From: Halorubrum sp. Atlit-26R
GTDB lineage: Archaea > Halobacteriota > Halobacteria > Halobacteriales > Haloferacaceae
Length of the DNA: 64,000 bases
NCBI RefSeq assembly: GCF_003666015.1
Contig: NZ_QPLT01000001.1
Span: 186,001-250,000 of the forward strand
Direction of reading: 5' to 3'
A program made the translations under genes and the position numbers. The notes beneath the pieces are model-generated. The model was not told the DNA's origin. It saw only the letters and a list, made by a program, of their open reading frames with translations, and ran no database searches. Positions 35,732 to 44,461 of this stretch are shown here, in pieces (position 1 is the stretch's first letter; every line of letters begins with the position of its first letter).

Positions 35732-37572
35732 GGCTCCGGTTCGGGCACCGCCAACTCCGCCTGGACCTCCTCGACGAGCTCTTGGGCGGGCTCGTCGCGG
35801 AGCTCGTTGAACAGGAGGACGCTGATCGGGAGCGTCGGCGCGCCGCTGATGAGGCTCTCCATTATCACGAGCCGCTCGCGGGCGCGGGACATCCCGACGT
35901 AGAAGACGCGGCGCTCGTTGTCGGTGAGGACCGGCACGGGGCTCGTCGCCTTCGTGAACTCCTCGACGCCGTCGACGTCGGTCGGGTCGTCGATGGAGGC
36001 CGCCATCTGCTCGACCACCTTCTCCGTGAGGTCGGTGGCGACGAACACGTGGTCGGCCTCGCGGCCCTTCGCGGAGTGGATGGTGCCGACGCGGACGCGG
36101 GTCGGGTCGGCGCCCTGATGCTCGCCCTCGAAGTACGCGCCCATCGACTTGCGCTGGAAGCTCGTCACCTTCCGCACCATGTCGTCGGCGCTGGCGGTGT
36201 CCGGCATGAACGGGATATACTCGTCGAGCGTGTCGGCCGCGATCTCGATCAGGGAGACGTCGTCGGCGTCGGCCGCCTCCTCGCGGTCGTCGAGGAAGTC
36301 GTAGAACTCCTCGCGGTCGTGGGTGCCGAACGCAGACTCCTGGAGCATGTCGGCGAGACGGCGCGCCTCCAGGCCGGTGACGGCTTCGTCGGCCTCGGCC
36401 TTCTCGATGGCGCTGACGTAGTCTTGGACCCGGTCGGTCCACATCCGGCCGTCGGTGAGCATCGTGAACGGGATGCCGTGGTCGATGAACTCGTCGATGA
36501 AGTCGAACATCTGGTAGCGCGCCCGGAACAGACACATCACGCTCCCCTCGTCGTCTTCGACGGTGTACCGGACGTTCCGGACGAGTTCGATCATCGACGG
36601 CGACTCGATCGCCTCGACGGTGCCGCCCTCCTTGCGCGGGTGGAGGTCCTTCTCCTGCCGCTTGTCGATGTGGCGGATCTCGGCGTTGACGACGTTGAGG
36701 ATCTCCGACGGGAGCCGGTAGGAGTTCGGGAGGACCACGTCCTCGTCGACGTCGGTGTCGAGGAGGAGGTCGGGGTCGGCGCCCTGCCACGCGTAGACGA
36801 CCTGGTCGTCGTCGCCGGCGATCAGCACCTTCTCCATGTGCGGCCGCCACTCCTCGAAGACGTTGTACTGGAGCGTCGTGATGTCCTGGAACTCGTCGAT
36901 GATCAGGTAGTCGACGCTGGGGACGAGCGAGCGCTGCGCGACGCGTTCGAGCATGTCCGCGAAGCCGACGAGGTCGTTGTCGCCCTTGTACGCCCGCCAC
37001 GCGCGAATCGTCTCCGGGATGTCGATCCGGTCGTCGTCGGAGGGCCACGTCGGGGTGTACTTGTTCCCCTGCTGGGCGTTGGGGTCCTCCTCGGGCGGGA
37101 GCCGGACCTCCTCGACGTTCCACTGGAAGGGGACGTCGTACCAGTCGGCCACGTCGCGCTCGGTGCGCTGGAGCCACTGCGAGGTGGCGATGATCTTGTT
37201 CCCGATGGTCGTCGACCGGGCGGTTCGACGCCCCGCGCCGCCGTGCTGGTCCTCGAACTCGATGCCGTACTCCTCGCAGAACGCCTCCTTGTCGTCGTCG
37301 CCGACCACGTCGCCCCGAGAGAGGTCGAGCAGCTCGTACGCCTTCGCGTGCATCGTGCTCACGTTCCCCTGAAGGCTGCGCGGCGAGATGTCGAGCCGCT
37401 CGGCGAGCCGCTCGCGGATCTCCGCCGCGGCCGCGCGCGTGTACGAGACGACGAGCACGTCGCGAACCTCGGCGTCCTCGTTTTCGAGGATCTCCTCGAC
37501 GCGGTCCAAGAGCGCGGTCGTCTTCCCGCTGCCGGGCCCCCCGAACAGCCGCGTCACCGTGGTATCAGTCAT
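35728..37572 (-). CDS. UvrD/Rep-family superfamily 1 DNA helicase
   Basis: A 614-aa helicase. Motif I is FGGPGSGKTTALL (residues 11-19), motif II is YLIIDEFQDITTLQ, motif IV is RARYQMFDFIDEFI, motif V is RVGTIHSAKGREADHVFVAT and motif VI is VFYVGMSRARERLVI. The start at 37572 follows a TATA box at 37597-37604; the longer frame from 37635 would add 21 residues. It is likely a 3'-5' helicase in repair or replication. The M24 peptidase gene is coupled downstream by GTGA. Confidence 0.92.
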   Translation of the reverse strand: MTDTTVTRLFGGPGSGKTTALLDRVEEILENEDAEVRDVLVVSYTRAAAAEIRERLAERLDISPRSLQGNVSTMHAKAYELLDLSRGDVVGDDDKEAFCEEYGIEFEDQHGGAGRRTARSTTIGNKIIATSQWLQRTERDVADWYDVPFQWNVEEVRLPPEEDPNAQQGNKYTPTWPSDDDRIDIPETIRAWRAYKGDNDLVGFADMLERVAQRSLVPSVDYLIIDEFQDITTLQYNVFEEWRPHMEKVLIAGDDDQVVYAWQGADPDLLLDTDVDEDVVLPNSYRLPSEILNVVNAEIRHIDKRQEKDLHPRKEGGTVEAIESPSMIELVRNVRYTVEDDEGSVMCLFRARYQMFDFIDEFIDHGIPFTMLTDGRMWTDRVQDYVSAIEKAEADEAVTGLEARRLADMLQESAFGTHDREEFYDFLDDREEAADADDVSLIEIAADTLDEYIPFMPDTASADDMVRKVTSFQRKSMGAYFEGEHQGADPTRVRVGTIHSAKGREADHVFVATDLTEKVVEQMAASIDDPTDVDGVEEFTKATSPVPVLTDNERRVFYVGMSRARERLVIMESLISGAPTLPISVLLFNELRDEPAQELVEEVQAELAVPEPEP

Positions 37573-37596
37573 TATTACCCCCAGATTCCCATTCTC

Positions 37597-37604
37597 CTTA
37601 AACG
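37597..37604 (-). promoter_or_regulatory. TATA-like box of the helicase-peptidase operon
   Basis: CTTAAACG on the plus strand, centred 28 nt before the helicase ATG at 37572. Confidence 0.5.
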
Positions 37605-37711
37605 CCGTGGCTCGGTGATCGTCCACTCCGGGCACCGGTCCGCGGCGCTTGGACCACCCCGAGTCCCGGTTCGGCCCCGTCGGCGCGGCGTTTCATCGCT
37701 CGGTCGGCTCG

Positions 37712-37870
37712 TCAACTGCTCCGCGTCGCGCGCGCTTCGCGGACGTCGGCGCCGTCGCGGACCATGTCCTCGCAGGCCGGACAGACGCGGGGCCGATCGA
37801 CCTCGTTCGGCGTGAACACCCGAACGTAATCTGTCGTGACGAACGAACCGCAGTTCTGACAGGTCGGCAT
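37712..37870 (-). CDS. Small zinc-ribbon protein (DUF7563-like)
   Basis: A 52-aa protein, MPTCQNCGSFVTTDYVRVFT..., with two CxxC pairs (CQNC and CPAC) that can bind one zinc ion. The end EDMVRDGADVREARATRSS is charged. The ATG at 37870 fits a TATA-like AATTCCACATAAT stretch 28 nt upstream (about 37895-37901). It is common and conserved in haloarchaea. Function unknown. Its 3' end lies 76 nt or more from the helicase promoter. Confidence 0.85.
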   Translation of the reverse strand: MPTCQNCGSFVTTDYVRVFTPNEVDRPRVCPACEDMVRDGADVREARATRSS

Positions 37871-37956
37871 GGTACACACTATCGAGTAATTCCACATAAT
37901 ACTACCGGGGAGTATGACGGAAAGAAAATTCGCGGAACCGGGCGTCGACCCGGGCG

Positions 37957-38139
37957 TCAGTTCGGCCGCCAGTCGCAGACGGAACACCGCGCGGACCCTT
38001 CCTCGTGGAGCGCACCGCACTCGGGACACTGGAGCTTGTTATAGGATCGCTCCCAGCGTACGATCTCTGTCTCGTGGCCGTGATCGGAGAGGAACTCGTC
38101 GAACACGTCGTCGTCCGAGCTGGGTGCACTACTGGACAT
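37957..38139 (-). CDS. Small zinc-finger protein, HVO_0416-like
   Basis: A 60-aa protein starting MSSSAPSSDDDVFDEFLSDH. Two cysteine pairs, CPECGALHEE and CSVCDW, form a zinc ribbon. The acidic N-terminus and the KLQCPECGALH core match the family I know as the HVO_0416 type. A strong TATA box lies 28 nt upstream. It sits tandem to the DUF7563-like gene with 86 nt between them. Small zinc proteins of haloarchaea often affect biofilm, motility or stress, but no role is shown here. Confidence 0.87.
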   Translation of the reverse strand: MSSSAPSSDDDVFDEFLSDHGHETEIVRWERSYNKLQCPECGALHEEGSARCSVCDWRPN

Positions 38140-38162
38140 GCGTGATATGGTATGTCACACCA

Positions 38163-38172
38163 GCATATATAT
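38163..38172 (-). promoter_or_regulatory. TATA box of the HVO_0416-like gene
   Basis: The plus strand reads GCATATATAT; the centre is 28 nt before the ATG at 38139. Confidence 0.7.
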
Positions 38173-38213
38173 CTTTCTGCCGTTCTCGTCGCTGCGAATT
38201 ACGCGGACGAGTG

Positions 38214-38232
38214 ATCAGTTTCTGCGAGAAAT
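38214..38232. terminator. Short hairpin near the end of carS
   Basis: TTTCT-GCG-AGAAA (38218-38230) lies between the HVO_0416-like promoter and the carS stop at 38292. It may end the carS mRNA on the minus strand. The stem is short, so the call is weak. Confidence 0.3.
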
Positions 38233-38291
38233 CAGTTCGATACACAACTTCACAGCGCGGCCGGCACCGGAGAGCGAACTCCCGCCTCCGC

Positions 38292-38834
38292 TTACCAGGG
38301 CTCGTTTTTGACGCCGAGCGCGTACGCGCCGACGTTCGTGACGACGTGGAGGACGGGCGTCATCACGAGGACGACCGCGAGGACGGGGGGCCTGAACACC
38401 GCGAGCGCCCAGTCGGCGTCGACGAGGAAGACGAGGCCCAGCGCGCCGACGACGAAGTCGAGCTGGTCGAGCCCGGGGAACGCGGCGCCGCGCTCGCGCC
38501 CGGACCGCCGCTTGAGGAACGAGGCGCCGATGTCGCCGCACATCGCGCCGAACGCGAGCGCGAACGCCGCCGGGAGCGCGAACGTCGGCAGCTCGGCGCC
38601 CAGCGCGGCGCTCGCGGGGTCGTTGAGGCGGTTGAGCGCGAGCGCGAGCAGCACGCCGACGAGGGTGCCGACCGCGGTGCCGCGCCACGTCTTCCCGTCG
38701 CCGAGCAGCCGCGCGCCGCGCCACTCGCGGCCGCCGTCGATGGGGCGCCCCCCGCCGGCCAACACCGCGGCGTTGTTCGGGACGTACGCCGGGAGCATCG
38801 CCCAGAACGCGGTCGCAACGAGCGTACCGATCAT
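38292..38834 (-). CDS. carS: CDP-archaeol synthase
   Basis: A 180-aa integral membrane enzyme starting [20 protein letters not shown]. Features: [20 protein letters not shown], the motif [18 protein letters not shown] and [20 protein letters not shown], all of the DUF46/CarS family, plus four to five membrane helices. It activates DGGGP with CTP to give CDP-archaeol for polar lipids in the membrane. A TATA box TTATAAAC at 38860-38867 lies 29 nt upstream. GGGP synthase of the same pathway is encoded at 29212. Confidence 0.95.
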   Translation of the reverse strand: MIGTLVATAFWAMLPAYVPNNAAVLAGGGRPIDGGREWRGARLLGDGKTWRGTAVGTLVGVLLALALNRLNDPASAALGAELPTFALPAAFALAFGAMCGDIGASFLKRRSGRERGAAFPGLDQLDFVVGALGLVFLVDADWALAVFRPPVLAVVLVMTPVLHVVTNVGAYALGVKNEPW

Positions 38835-38859
38835 GTCCTCACGGGCGACGCGCGGCGTG

Positions 38860-38867
38860 TTATAAAC
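38860..38867 (-). promoter_or_regulatory. TATA box of carS
   Basis: TTATAAAC on the plus strand, centred 29 nt before the carS ATG at 38834. Confidence 0.65.
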
Positions 38868-38939
38868 CTCGGTTCGGGGCTCCCGGTCACGGCCGCCGGG
38901 TCGGCAAAGGTAAAGTTCGCTCCGTCCGGAAGTCGTCAT

Positions 38940-39779
38940 ATGATCCCCCCTATCGCCCGGCGGTTCGTCGCCGGCGAGAGCGTCCCGGCGGCCCTCGACC
39001 ACGCCCGCGCCGCGAACGAGGACGGCGTCGCGGTCATCCTGAACCTGCTCGGCGAGCACTACGGCGATCCCGACGACGCTCGCGCGGACGCCGACGCCTA
39101 CCTCCAACTGCTCGACGACATCGCCGACAGCGGCCTCGACGCCTGCGTTTCGGTGAAGCCCTCCCAGATCGGGATGGACGTCTCGCCGGACCTGTTCGAG
39201 GAGCACTACCGCGAGATCGTCGCCCGCGCCCACGAACTCGGTGCGTTCGTCTGGTGCGACATGGAGGACGCCGACACCACCGACGCCACCCTCGACGCCT
39301 TCGAGTCCATCGCCGCCGACTACCCGTGGAGCGTCGGCCAGTGTATCCAGTCGAACCTCAAGCGGACCGCGGACGACCTCGACCGTCTCGTCGACGTCCC
39401 CGGCAAGATCCGGCTCGTGAAGGGGGCGTACGACGAGCCGTCGTCGATCGCGTACACGGACAAGGCGCGCGTCGACGAGGCGTACCGCGACGACCTCCGG
39501 TTCCTCTTCGAGCGGCGCGACCGAGGGATCGCCGTCGGCAGCCACGACCCCGAGATGATCTCGCTGGCGGACCGGATCGCGCGCGAGCACGGCGCCGACT
39601 ACGAGGTCCAGATGCTGATGGGGGTCCGCGAGGACGCACAGCGCGACCTCGCCGCGCAGGGGGTCGACGTGTACCAGTACGCGCCGTACGGCGACAAGTG
39701 GCTCTCGTACTTCTACCGACGCGTCCGCGAGCGCAAGGAGAACCTGACGTTCGCGGTGCGGGCCGTCCTCGGTCGGTGA
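38940..39779 (+). CDS. Proline dehydrogenase
   Basis: A 279-aa FAD-dependent TIM barrel, [20 protein letters not shown]. Typical PutA/PRODH motifs: [87 protein letters not shown] and [17 protein letters not shown]. It oxidises proline to pyrroline-5-carboxylate as the first step of proline catabolism, on the membrane or in the cytoplasm. It is divergent from carS with 105 nt between starts; the P5C dehydrogenase is not nearby. Confidence 0.93.
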   Translation: MIPPIARRFVAGESVPAALDHARAANEDGVAVILNLLGEHYGDPDDARADADAYLQLLDDIADSGLDACVSVKPSQIGMDVSPDLFEEHYREIVARAHELGAFVWCDMEDADTTDATLDAFESIAADYPWSVGQCIQSNLKRTADDLDRLVDVPGKIRLVKGAYDEPSSIAYTDKARVDEAYRDDLRFLFERRDRGIAVGSHDPEMISLADRIAREHGADYEVQMLMGVREDAQRDLAAQGVDVYQYAPYGDKWLSYFYRRVRERKENLTFAVRAVLGR

Positions 39780-39831
39780 CGGCGTCGCCCCCGCCGACTC
39801 CGCTCCGTTCCGGCCCCGTGCGTAGAAGCCC

Positions 39832-39839
39832 TCTTAAGG
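39832..39839 (+). promoter_or_regulatory. TATA-like box of the DUF502 gene
   Basis: TCTTAAGG, centred about 30 nt before the ATG at 39866. Confidence 0.4.
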
Positions 39840-39865
39840 GTCGCCGACACATACCAACGCGATAG

Positions 39866-40594
39866 ATGTCCACGTGGAAACGCGACTTCGCCAGCGGGCT
39901 CATCGTGCTGGCGCCGCTCCTCGTTTTACTGCTCGTCCTCCGCTGGATCTACCAGTACATCGCGTCGATCCCGCTGATCGAGGGGCTCCAGCCCGAGGTC
40001 ATCCCGGCGCCGTTAGAGCCCGTCTCCCGGGTGGTGATCGCGTTCGCGGTGTTCGCGACCGTCGTCCTCGCGGTCGGGTACTTCATGCGGACCACGCTCG
40101 GTCGCTTGGCGGAGTCGGCGGTCGACGACACGATAAACCGGATCCCGGCGCTACGGGTGGTGTACAACGCCTCGAAGCTCGCGATCGAGACGGCGATCTC
40201 CGGTACCGACGAGCTGCAGAGCCCGGTGTACATCGAGACGTGGCCCGGCATCCGGATGACCGCGTTCCGGACCGGGAAGAAGACCCGCGACGGCAAGATC
40301 GTCCTGTTCATGCCGACCGCGCCGAACATCACCACCGGCTTCGTTATCGAGGTCGAGCCGGAGCGGATTGAGGAGACCGGCGAGACGGTCGAGGAGGGGA
40401 TGACGCGGGTCCTCTCGGCGGGGTTCGCGGAGTCGGCCCACCAGGTCCCCGTCCACGAGGAGGAGCCCGCCGGAGGCGACGGTGCGGACACCGCCGACGG
40501 GTTCGGACGCGTCCGGACCGACGGGACTCCCGGCGACGGGACTCCCGGCGACGGGGACGGGTCGGCGGCCGAGGGCAGCAGTTCGGCCGAGTGA
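39866..40594 (+). CDS. DUF502 family membrane protein
   Basis: A 242-aa protein with two N-terminal membrane helices (GLIVLAPLLVLLLVLRWIYQ and VVIAFAVFATVVLAVGYFMR) and a cytoplasmic domain with the DUF502 hallmark: NRIPALRVVYNASKLAIETA, GIRMTAFRTGKKTRDGK, LFMPTAPNITTGFVIEV. The tail is acidic with three GDGTPGDGTPG-like repeats. The family is found in bacteria, archaea and plants (LCV/COV proteins) but its molecular role is not clear. Confidence 0.92.
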   Translation: MSTWKRDFASGLIVLAPLLVLLLVLRWIYQYIASIPLIEGLQPEVIPAPLEPVSRVVIAFAVFATVVLAVGYFMRTTLGRLAESAVDDTINRIPALRVVYNASKLAIETAISGTDELQSPVYIETWPGIRMTAFRTGKKTRDGKIVLFMPTAPNITTGFVIEVEPERIEETGETVEEGMTRVLSAGFAESAHQVPVHEEEPAGGDGADTADGFGRVRTDGTPGDGTPGDGDGSAAEGSSSAE

Positions 40595-40633
40595 GGCGGT
40601 TCGAGGCGTCCGCCCGCGGTCAGGCCTCCCGGC

Positions 40634-41563
40634 TCAGAGGTACGTGAACCACTCGTCGTGGTCGTCCGTCCGCCGCTCGACGAGGTCGAAGAAGGCCTGC
40701 TGGAGCTCCTCGGTGACGGGGCCGCGCGTCCCAGAGCCGATCTCCGTGTCGTCGACCGAGCGGATCGGGGTGACCTCCGCGGCGGAGCCGGTGAAGAACA
40801 GCTCGTCGGTGGTGTACAGCTGGCCCCGGGAGATGACGGCCTCGTCGTGGACCTCGTAGCCGCGCTCCTCGGCGAGCGTGATCACGGTGTCGCGGGTGAT
40901 CCCTTCGAGGATGGACTGGGCCGGCCCGGTGGTGTATATCTCGCCGTCGTTCACCATGAAGACGTTCTCGCCCGGCCCCTCGGCGACGTTCCCCTCCTTG
41001 TTGAGGACGATGGCCTCGACGTAGCCGTTCCGGCGCGCCTCCTCGCCCGCCAGCATGGAGTTGACGTAGAGCCCGGTCGTCTTCACGTTCGTCGGCACCT
41101 GCGAGGAGGCGTGTTTCCGCCACGAGGAGACCATCACGTCGACGCCCTCCTCGAGGGCCTCCTCGCCGAGGTACGCCCCCCACGGCCACGCGGCGAGGAC
41201 GAGGTCGGTCGGGCAGTCCTTCGGGGAGACGCCCAGCGAGTCGTAGCCGTAGTAGGCGATCGGCCGGACGTACGCGGAGTCGAGGTCCTGCCGGTCGAGC
41301 AGTTCGAGGGTGGCCTCGGTGATCTCCTCCCGAGAGTGCTCGATCTCCATGTCGTACATCTTCGCGGAGTCGAACAGCCGGTCGAGGTGCTCCTCCCACC
41401 GGAAGATCGCCGGCCCCTGCTCGGTGTCGTAACAGCGGACGCCCTCGAACACGCCGCTCCCGTAGTGGAGCGCGTGGGTCAGAACGTGGGTCGTCGCGTC
41501 CTCCCAGTCGAGGAACTCCCCGTTCTTCCAGATCGTGTCGACGTCCATCTCATCGAATCCCAT
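40634..41563 (-). CDS. ilvE: Branched-chain amino acid aminotransferase
   Basis: A 309-aa PLP enzyme of fold type IV. Residues 1-40 (TIWKNGEFLDWEDATTHVLT; HALHYGSGVFEG) and the phosphate-binding parts are typical. The PLP lysine is Lys161 in TNVKTTGLYVNSMLA. Further motifs: EGPGENVFMV, ITRDTVITLAEERG and TDELFFTGSAAEVTPI. It catalyses the last step of Leu, Ile and Val synthesis. The gene stands alone; upstream is a repeat element at 41681. Confidence 0.95.
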   Translation of the reverse strand: MGFDEMDVDTIWKNGEFLDWEDATTHVLTHALHYGSGVFEGVRCYDTEQGPAIFRWEEHLDRLFDSAKMYDMEIEHSREEITEATLELLDRQDLDSAYVRPIAYYGYDSLGVSPKDCPTDLVLAAWPWGAYLGEEALEEGVDVMVSSWRKHASSQVPTNVKTTGLYVNSMLAGEEARRNGYVEAIVLNKEGNVAEGPGENVFMVNDGEIYTTGPAQSILEGITRDTVITLAEERGYEVHDEAVISRGQLYTTDELFFTGSAAEVTPIRSVDDTEIGSGTRGPVTEELQQAFFDLVERRTDDHDEWFTYL

Positions 41564-41680
41564 ACTGCGTGGTTGCGGCCGGCGGGCTTAAAACTGTGAC
41601 AACCGGTCGGGGACTGCCGCGAGGAAGCGAGATCGGACTCCGGTGACGGAGCGACGGGGAACCGTTCCGAAGCTCCAGCC

Positions 41681-41965
41681 GCTCATTTATCAATAATAGA
41701 CTGCGGATCGACGGCGGACACCGTTGAAGCCCCAGTCGCTCGTTTATAAATACACGACCACTGATCGGCGGAGAACACCTTCAAAGCCCCAATCGCTCAT
41801 TTATAAATATTCAACCACTGATCGGCGGAAAACACTTCCAAAGCCCCAGTCGCTCATTTATAAATACACAACCACTGATCGGCGGAAAACACTTCCAAAG
41901 CCCCAGTCGCTCATTTATAAATACACAACCACTGATCGGCGGAAAACACTTCCAAAGCCCCAGTC
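41681..41965 (+). repeat. Tandem array of 57-bp TATA-bearing units
   Basis: Five units with a period of exactly 57 bp: the first is degenerate (no TTATAAAT), the last two are nearly identical. Each holds a TTATAAAT core, then GATCGGCGGAAAACAC and CAAAGCCCCAGTCGCTC. Phasing places a TATA box at the same distance before each CAAAGCCCC site. There are no variable spacers as in CRISPR. Confidence 0.9.
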
Positions 41966-42213
41966 GCGAGGACGGCGCACGCTCGCTGCGCGCTTCAGTC
42001 GCTCACTTCGTTCGCTCCTTCCAGTGCTTGCGTCGCCTGCGCCGTCCTCGCGACTGCCCCTTTGAGTCCCGCCCCGCACCGCTCCGCACCGCACCGCACC
42101 TCACGCCTCCCCAGCCTTGTCGGCCTCCCTCCGCTTCGCTCCGGTCGGCCGACTCCCTCGCACGCGCTCCTCGCGGCCGTTTAAAAACGGCCGCTCGGAG
42201 GCGCGCGCCGACA
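41681..42213 (+). repeat. Structured intergenic repeat element, copy 3
   Basis: The longest copy. Five exact-period 57-bp units begin at 41681, 41738, 41795, 41852 and 41909. The inverted repeat arms are at 41953-41979 and 42038-42064 and differ in sequence from copy 1 while still pairing. The linker CCCCTTTGAGTCCC follows, then the hairpin GTCGGCC/GGCCGAC (42119-42153) and the terminal hairpin GCGGCCG-TTTAAAAA-CGGCCGC near 42173-42194. It lies between ilvE (start 41563) and ribB (stop 42229), both on the minus strand. The bases from 41564 to 41680 hold the ilvE upstream region and nothing else recognised. Confidence 0.87.
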
Positions 42214-42228
42214 GCAGCGTGGGAGGTC

Positions 42229-43023
42229 CTACTTCAGCGCCTCGACGAGGGCTGCGCCCTCGACGTAGGGGATGTCGCGGCGGGCCGCGTAGGCGGCGGC
42301 GTCCGCGGGCGAGAGCGCGTCGCCGGTCTCGTCGTCGAGCATCTCGCAGACGACGGCGGCGGGCGCGGCGCCGACGGCCTCGGCCATCGCGAGGCCGAGT
42401 TCGGTGTGGCCCGTCCGGCCGTCGAGGCCGTCGCGGTCGCCGCGCAGGACGTGGACGTGGCCGGGCGCGCGGAACTCCGCCGCGAAGTCCTCGGGCCCGT
42501 AGCCGGCCGGGTCGTCGCGGACGCGGCCGGCCGCGTTCGCCACCTCGACGATGGTCTTCGCGCGGTCCGCGTCGGTGATCCCGGTGAACGTGTCGCGGTG
42601 GTTCACGGGCAGCGAGAACGAGGAGCGGTCGTCGTAGTCCGGGTCGTCGTCGACCGCGGGGTGGTCGAGCGCGTCCGCGAGGAACGGCAGGTCGAACGCG
42701 TCGCCGACCGCGTCGCTCACGGCCACGCAGATCAGGCCGCCCGCGTCGTTGCGCATGTGCGCGACCGCGGCCTCGTCGACCGCGCCGGCGGGGTAGACGA
42801 TGTCTGTCTCGCCTTCCCGGTCCGCGAAGTCGTGGACGCAGACGGGGTCGCCCGCGCGGAAGGCGTCGAGCGCGCGCTCGACGGGGTCGGTCGCGTCCGC
42901 GGACTCGGCGGTCCCCGCGGGGTCGGTCTCGGCGGCATCGGGTTCGCCGGTAGCGTCGCTCTCGGCGGCGGCGTCGGCCGCGCCCGCGCTCGCCTCCGGG
43001 TCGGCGTCGACGTCGGCGCGCAT
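42229..43023 (-). CDS. ribB: 3,4-dihydroxy-2-butanone-4-phosphate synthase
   Basis: A 264-aa protein. The first 45 residues are Ala/Asp/Glu-rich and likely disordered. The enzyme domain begins at VERALDAFRAGDPVCVHDFA; the acidic metal site is in DREGETDIVY, and other blocks are MRNDAGGLICVAVSD, NHRDTFTGITDADRAKTI, PGHVHVLRGD and GHTELGLAMAEAVG. It makes a four-carbon precursor of riboflavin from ribulose-5-phosphate. The ATG overlaps the ribK stop (ATGA). There is no GTP cyclohydrolase II domain, as normal for archaea. Confidence 0.95.
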   Translation of the reverse strand: MRADVDADPEASAGAADAAAESDATGEPDAAETDPAGTAESADATDPVERALDAFRAGDPVCVHDFADREGETDIVYPAGAVDEAAVAHMRNDAGGLICVAVSDAVGDAFDLPFLADALDHPAVDDDPDYDDRSSFSLPVNHRDTFTGITDADRAKTIVEVANAAGRVRDDPAGYGPEDFAAEFRAPGHVHVLRGDRDGLDGRTGHTELGLAMAEAVGAAPAAVVCEMLDDETGDALSPADAAAYAARRDIPYVEGAALVEALK

Positions 43024-43781
43024 CAGGCGGCCTCCGTCTCGACCGCGGCCGATCCGGGCTCGTCCGCGCGGCTCGTCGGCTCGACGCGGACCTCCACCGC
43101 GTCGCCGTCCGCGAGGTCGAGTGCGTCGCGCAGCCGGTCCGGCGCGATCAGCTCGAGCTGGTCGTCGTCGTGGTGGGTCCGGTCGGGGACGATGGCGTGG
43201 ACCGCCTCGTAGCGCTCGCCGTCCGCGACGAGGGTGACCCCGTAGCAGGTGGCGGCGCCGTAGGTGCGGTCCTCGCCCTCCCACGCGTCGATGGGGACGG
43301 CGTCGATGCCGGCCATCTCGCCGCGCCGGCGGACGCTCTCCTCGGTGAGGTCGACGTTGAGCGTGCCCGGGAACGGGTCGTAGCCGAGCCGCTCGCGGAA
43401 CTGCTCGGCGTAGCCCGGCAGCGTGATGTAGTGGCGCCCCTCGCCCATCCCGCCGGTGACCGACCCCCGGAGCGAGAGTTCGACGTCCGACTCGAACAGG
43501 CGGCGGTAGTCGGCGTACTCCGCGCGGAGCGCGGCCTCGCCCGCGTCCGTCACGCGGACCCACTGCCCGTCGCTGACCACGTCGCGCTCGACGTAGCCCG
43601 CGGATTCGAGCGTCTGGAGGCGTCTGGAGGCGGTCTGCGTGGAGGCGTCGAGCCGGTCGCCCAGCGCCGCGCACGACACCTTCGTCTCGGAGAGGCCGCC
43701 GACCAGCCCGACGTGTTTGAGGGCCGCGAGCGCGGCCGGGTCCACGTCGGCCGCCGCGTCGGTCGCCGTCGCGTCTGACAT
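43023..43781 (-). CDS. ribK: CTP-dependent riboflavin kinase with N-terminal winged helix (RbkR-like)
   Basis: A 252-aa protein. The winged-helix part is residues 15-90 ([36 protein letters not shown]). The kinase part has [20 protein letters not shown], the motif [12 protein letters not shown], and a C-terminal region with [14 protein letters not shown] and [11 protein letters not shown]. The kinase makes FMN from riboflavin with CTP. Proteins with this fusion act in several archaea as both the kinase and the regulator of riboflavin genes (RbkR). So it may bind upstream of ribK-ribB and ribE; I did not identify an operator. Confidence 0.93.
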   Translation of the reverse strand: MSDATATDAAADVDPAALAALKHVGLVGGLSETKVSCAALGDRLDASTQTASRRLQTLESAGYVERDVVSDGQWVRVTDAGEAALRAEYADYRRLFESDVELSLRGSVTGGMGEGRHYITLPGYAEQFRERLGYDPFPGTLNVDLTEESVRRRGEMAGIDAVPIDAWEGEDRTYGAATCYGVTLVADGERYEAVHAIVPDRTHHDDDQLELIAPDRLRDALDLADGDAVEVRVEPTSRADEPGSAAVETEAA

Positions 43782-44011
43782 ACGATACGCTCGGTCGTCC
43801 GCGGGCAAAAGGGTAACGAATATGGAACACGTCTCAGAAACGTTAAGCGGTCGGCGGAACCGACCGGAAAACCGCTGGAACCGATAGTTCCCGCGCTGGA
43901 TATGTAATCCCGTCGGTGCCGGTCGGCTTCGCGGCGTCTCCGGCGATTCCCCGAACCGGTTCGGTTCTCGGATGTGAGCGTCTCCCGCACCGGTCAGCGA
44001 AAGGTAAGGTA

Positions 44012-44019
44012 CAAATACG
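44012..44019 (+). promoter_or_regulatory. TATA-like box of tRNA-Ala
   Basis: CAAATACG, centred about 26 nt before the mature 5' end at 44042. GGTAAGG lies just upstream and may be a BRE-like element. Confidence 0.5.
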
Positions 44020-44041
44020 AACGGGGATTGATTCGTGATGA

Positions 44042-44113
44042 GGGCTCGTAGATCAGTGGCAGATCGCTTCCTTCGCAAGGAAGAGGCCCGGGGTTCAAAT
44101 CCCCGCGAGTCCA
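44042..44113 (+). tRNA. tRNA-Ala (anticodon CGC)
   Basis: A 72-nt tRNA. The acceptor stem is GGGCTCG/CGAGTCC with the G3-U70 wobble that marks alanine tRNAs, discriminator A at 44113. The anticodon arm is CTTCC-TTCGCAA-GGAAG with anticodon CGC (codon GCG). The T arm is CGGGG-TTCAAAT-CCCCG. No intron is seen. CCA is not encoded. Its 3' end is repeated downstream in the 87-bp repeats. Confidence 0.95.
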
Positions 44114-44461
44114 CTCCTTCGCTCATTTCGTTCGCTTAGTCGTTCCCTCGCGTGGTCCCACTCGCTCACTCCGTTCGCTCGCGGGACCCCCGCGAGTCCA
44201 CTCCTTCGCTCATTTCGTTCGCTTAGTCGTTCCCTCGCGTGGTCCCACTCGCTCACTCCGTTCGCTCGCGGGACCCCCGCGAGTCCACTCCTTCGCTCAT
44301 TTCGTTCGCTTAGTCGTTCCCTCGCGTGGTCCCACTCGCTCACTCCGTTCGCTCGCGGGACCCCCGCGAGTCCACTCCTTCGCTCATTTCGTTCGCTTAG
44401 TCGTTCCCTCGCGTGGTCCCACTCGCTCACTCCGTTCGCTCGCGGGACCCCCGCGAGTCCA
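44104..44461 (+). repeat. 87-bp tandem repeats carrying the tRNA-Ala 3' end
   Basis: CGCGAGTCCA occurs at 44104 (inside the tRNA), 44191, 44278, 44365 and 44452, exactly 87 nt apart, giving four nearly identical units. Each unit ends with a copy of the last bases of the tRNA acceptor arm. The unit is also rich in small inverted repeats (GGTCCC/GGGACC). An 87-bp period keeps one reading frame open on the minus strand, which explains a repetitive 29-residue frame there; I do not consider it a gene. Confidence 0.9.

Noticed and set aside
34367..37177. 936-residue version of the M24 peptidase
   Set aside because: The first half is a shadow of the helicase gene; GTG 35731 overlaps the helicase stop.
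41681..41965. CRISPR array at the 57-bp repeats
   Set aside because: The whole unit repeats, with no unique spacers and no cas genes anywhere in the window.
44104..44461. CRISPR array at the 87-bp repeats
   Set aside because: Adjacent units are identical in full length, so there are no spacers.
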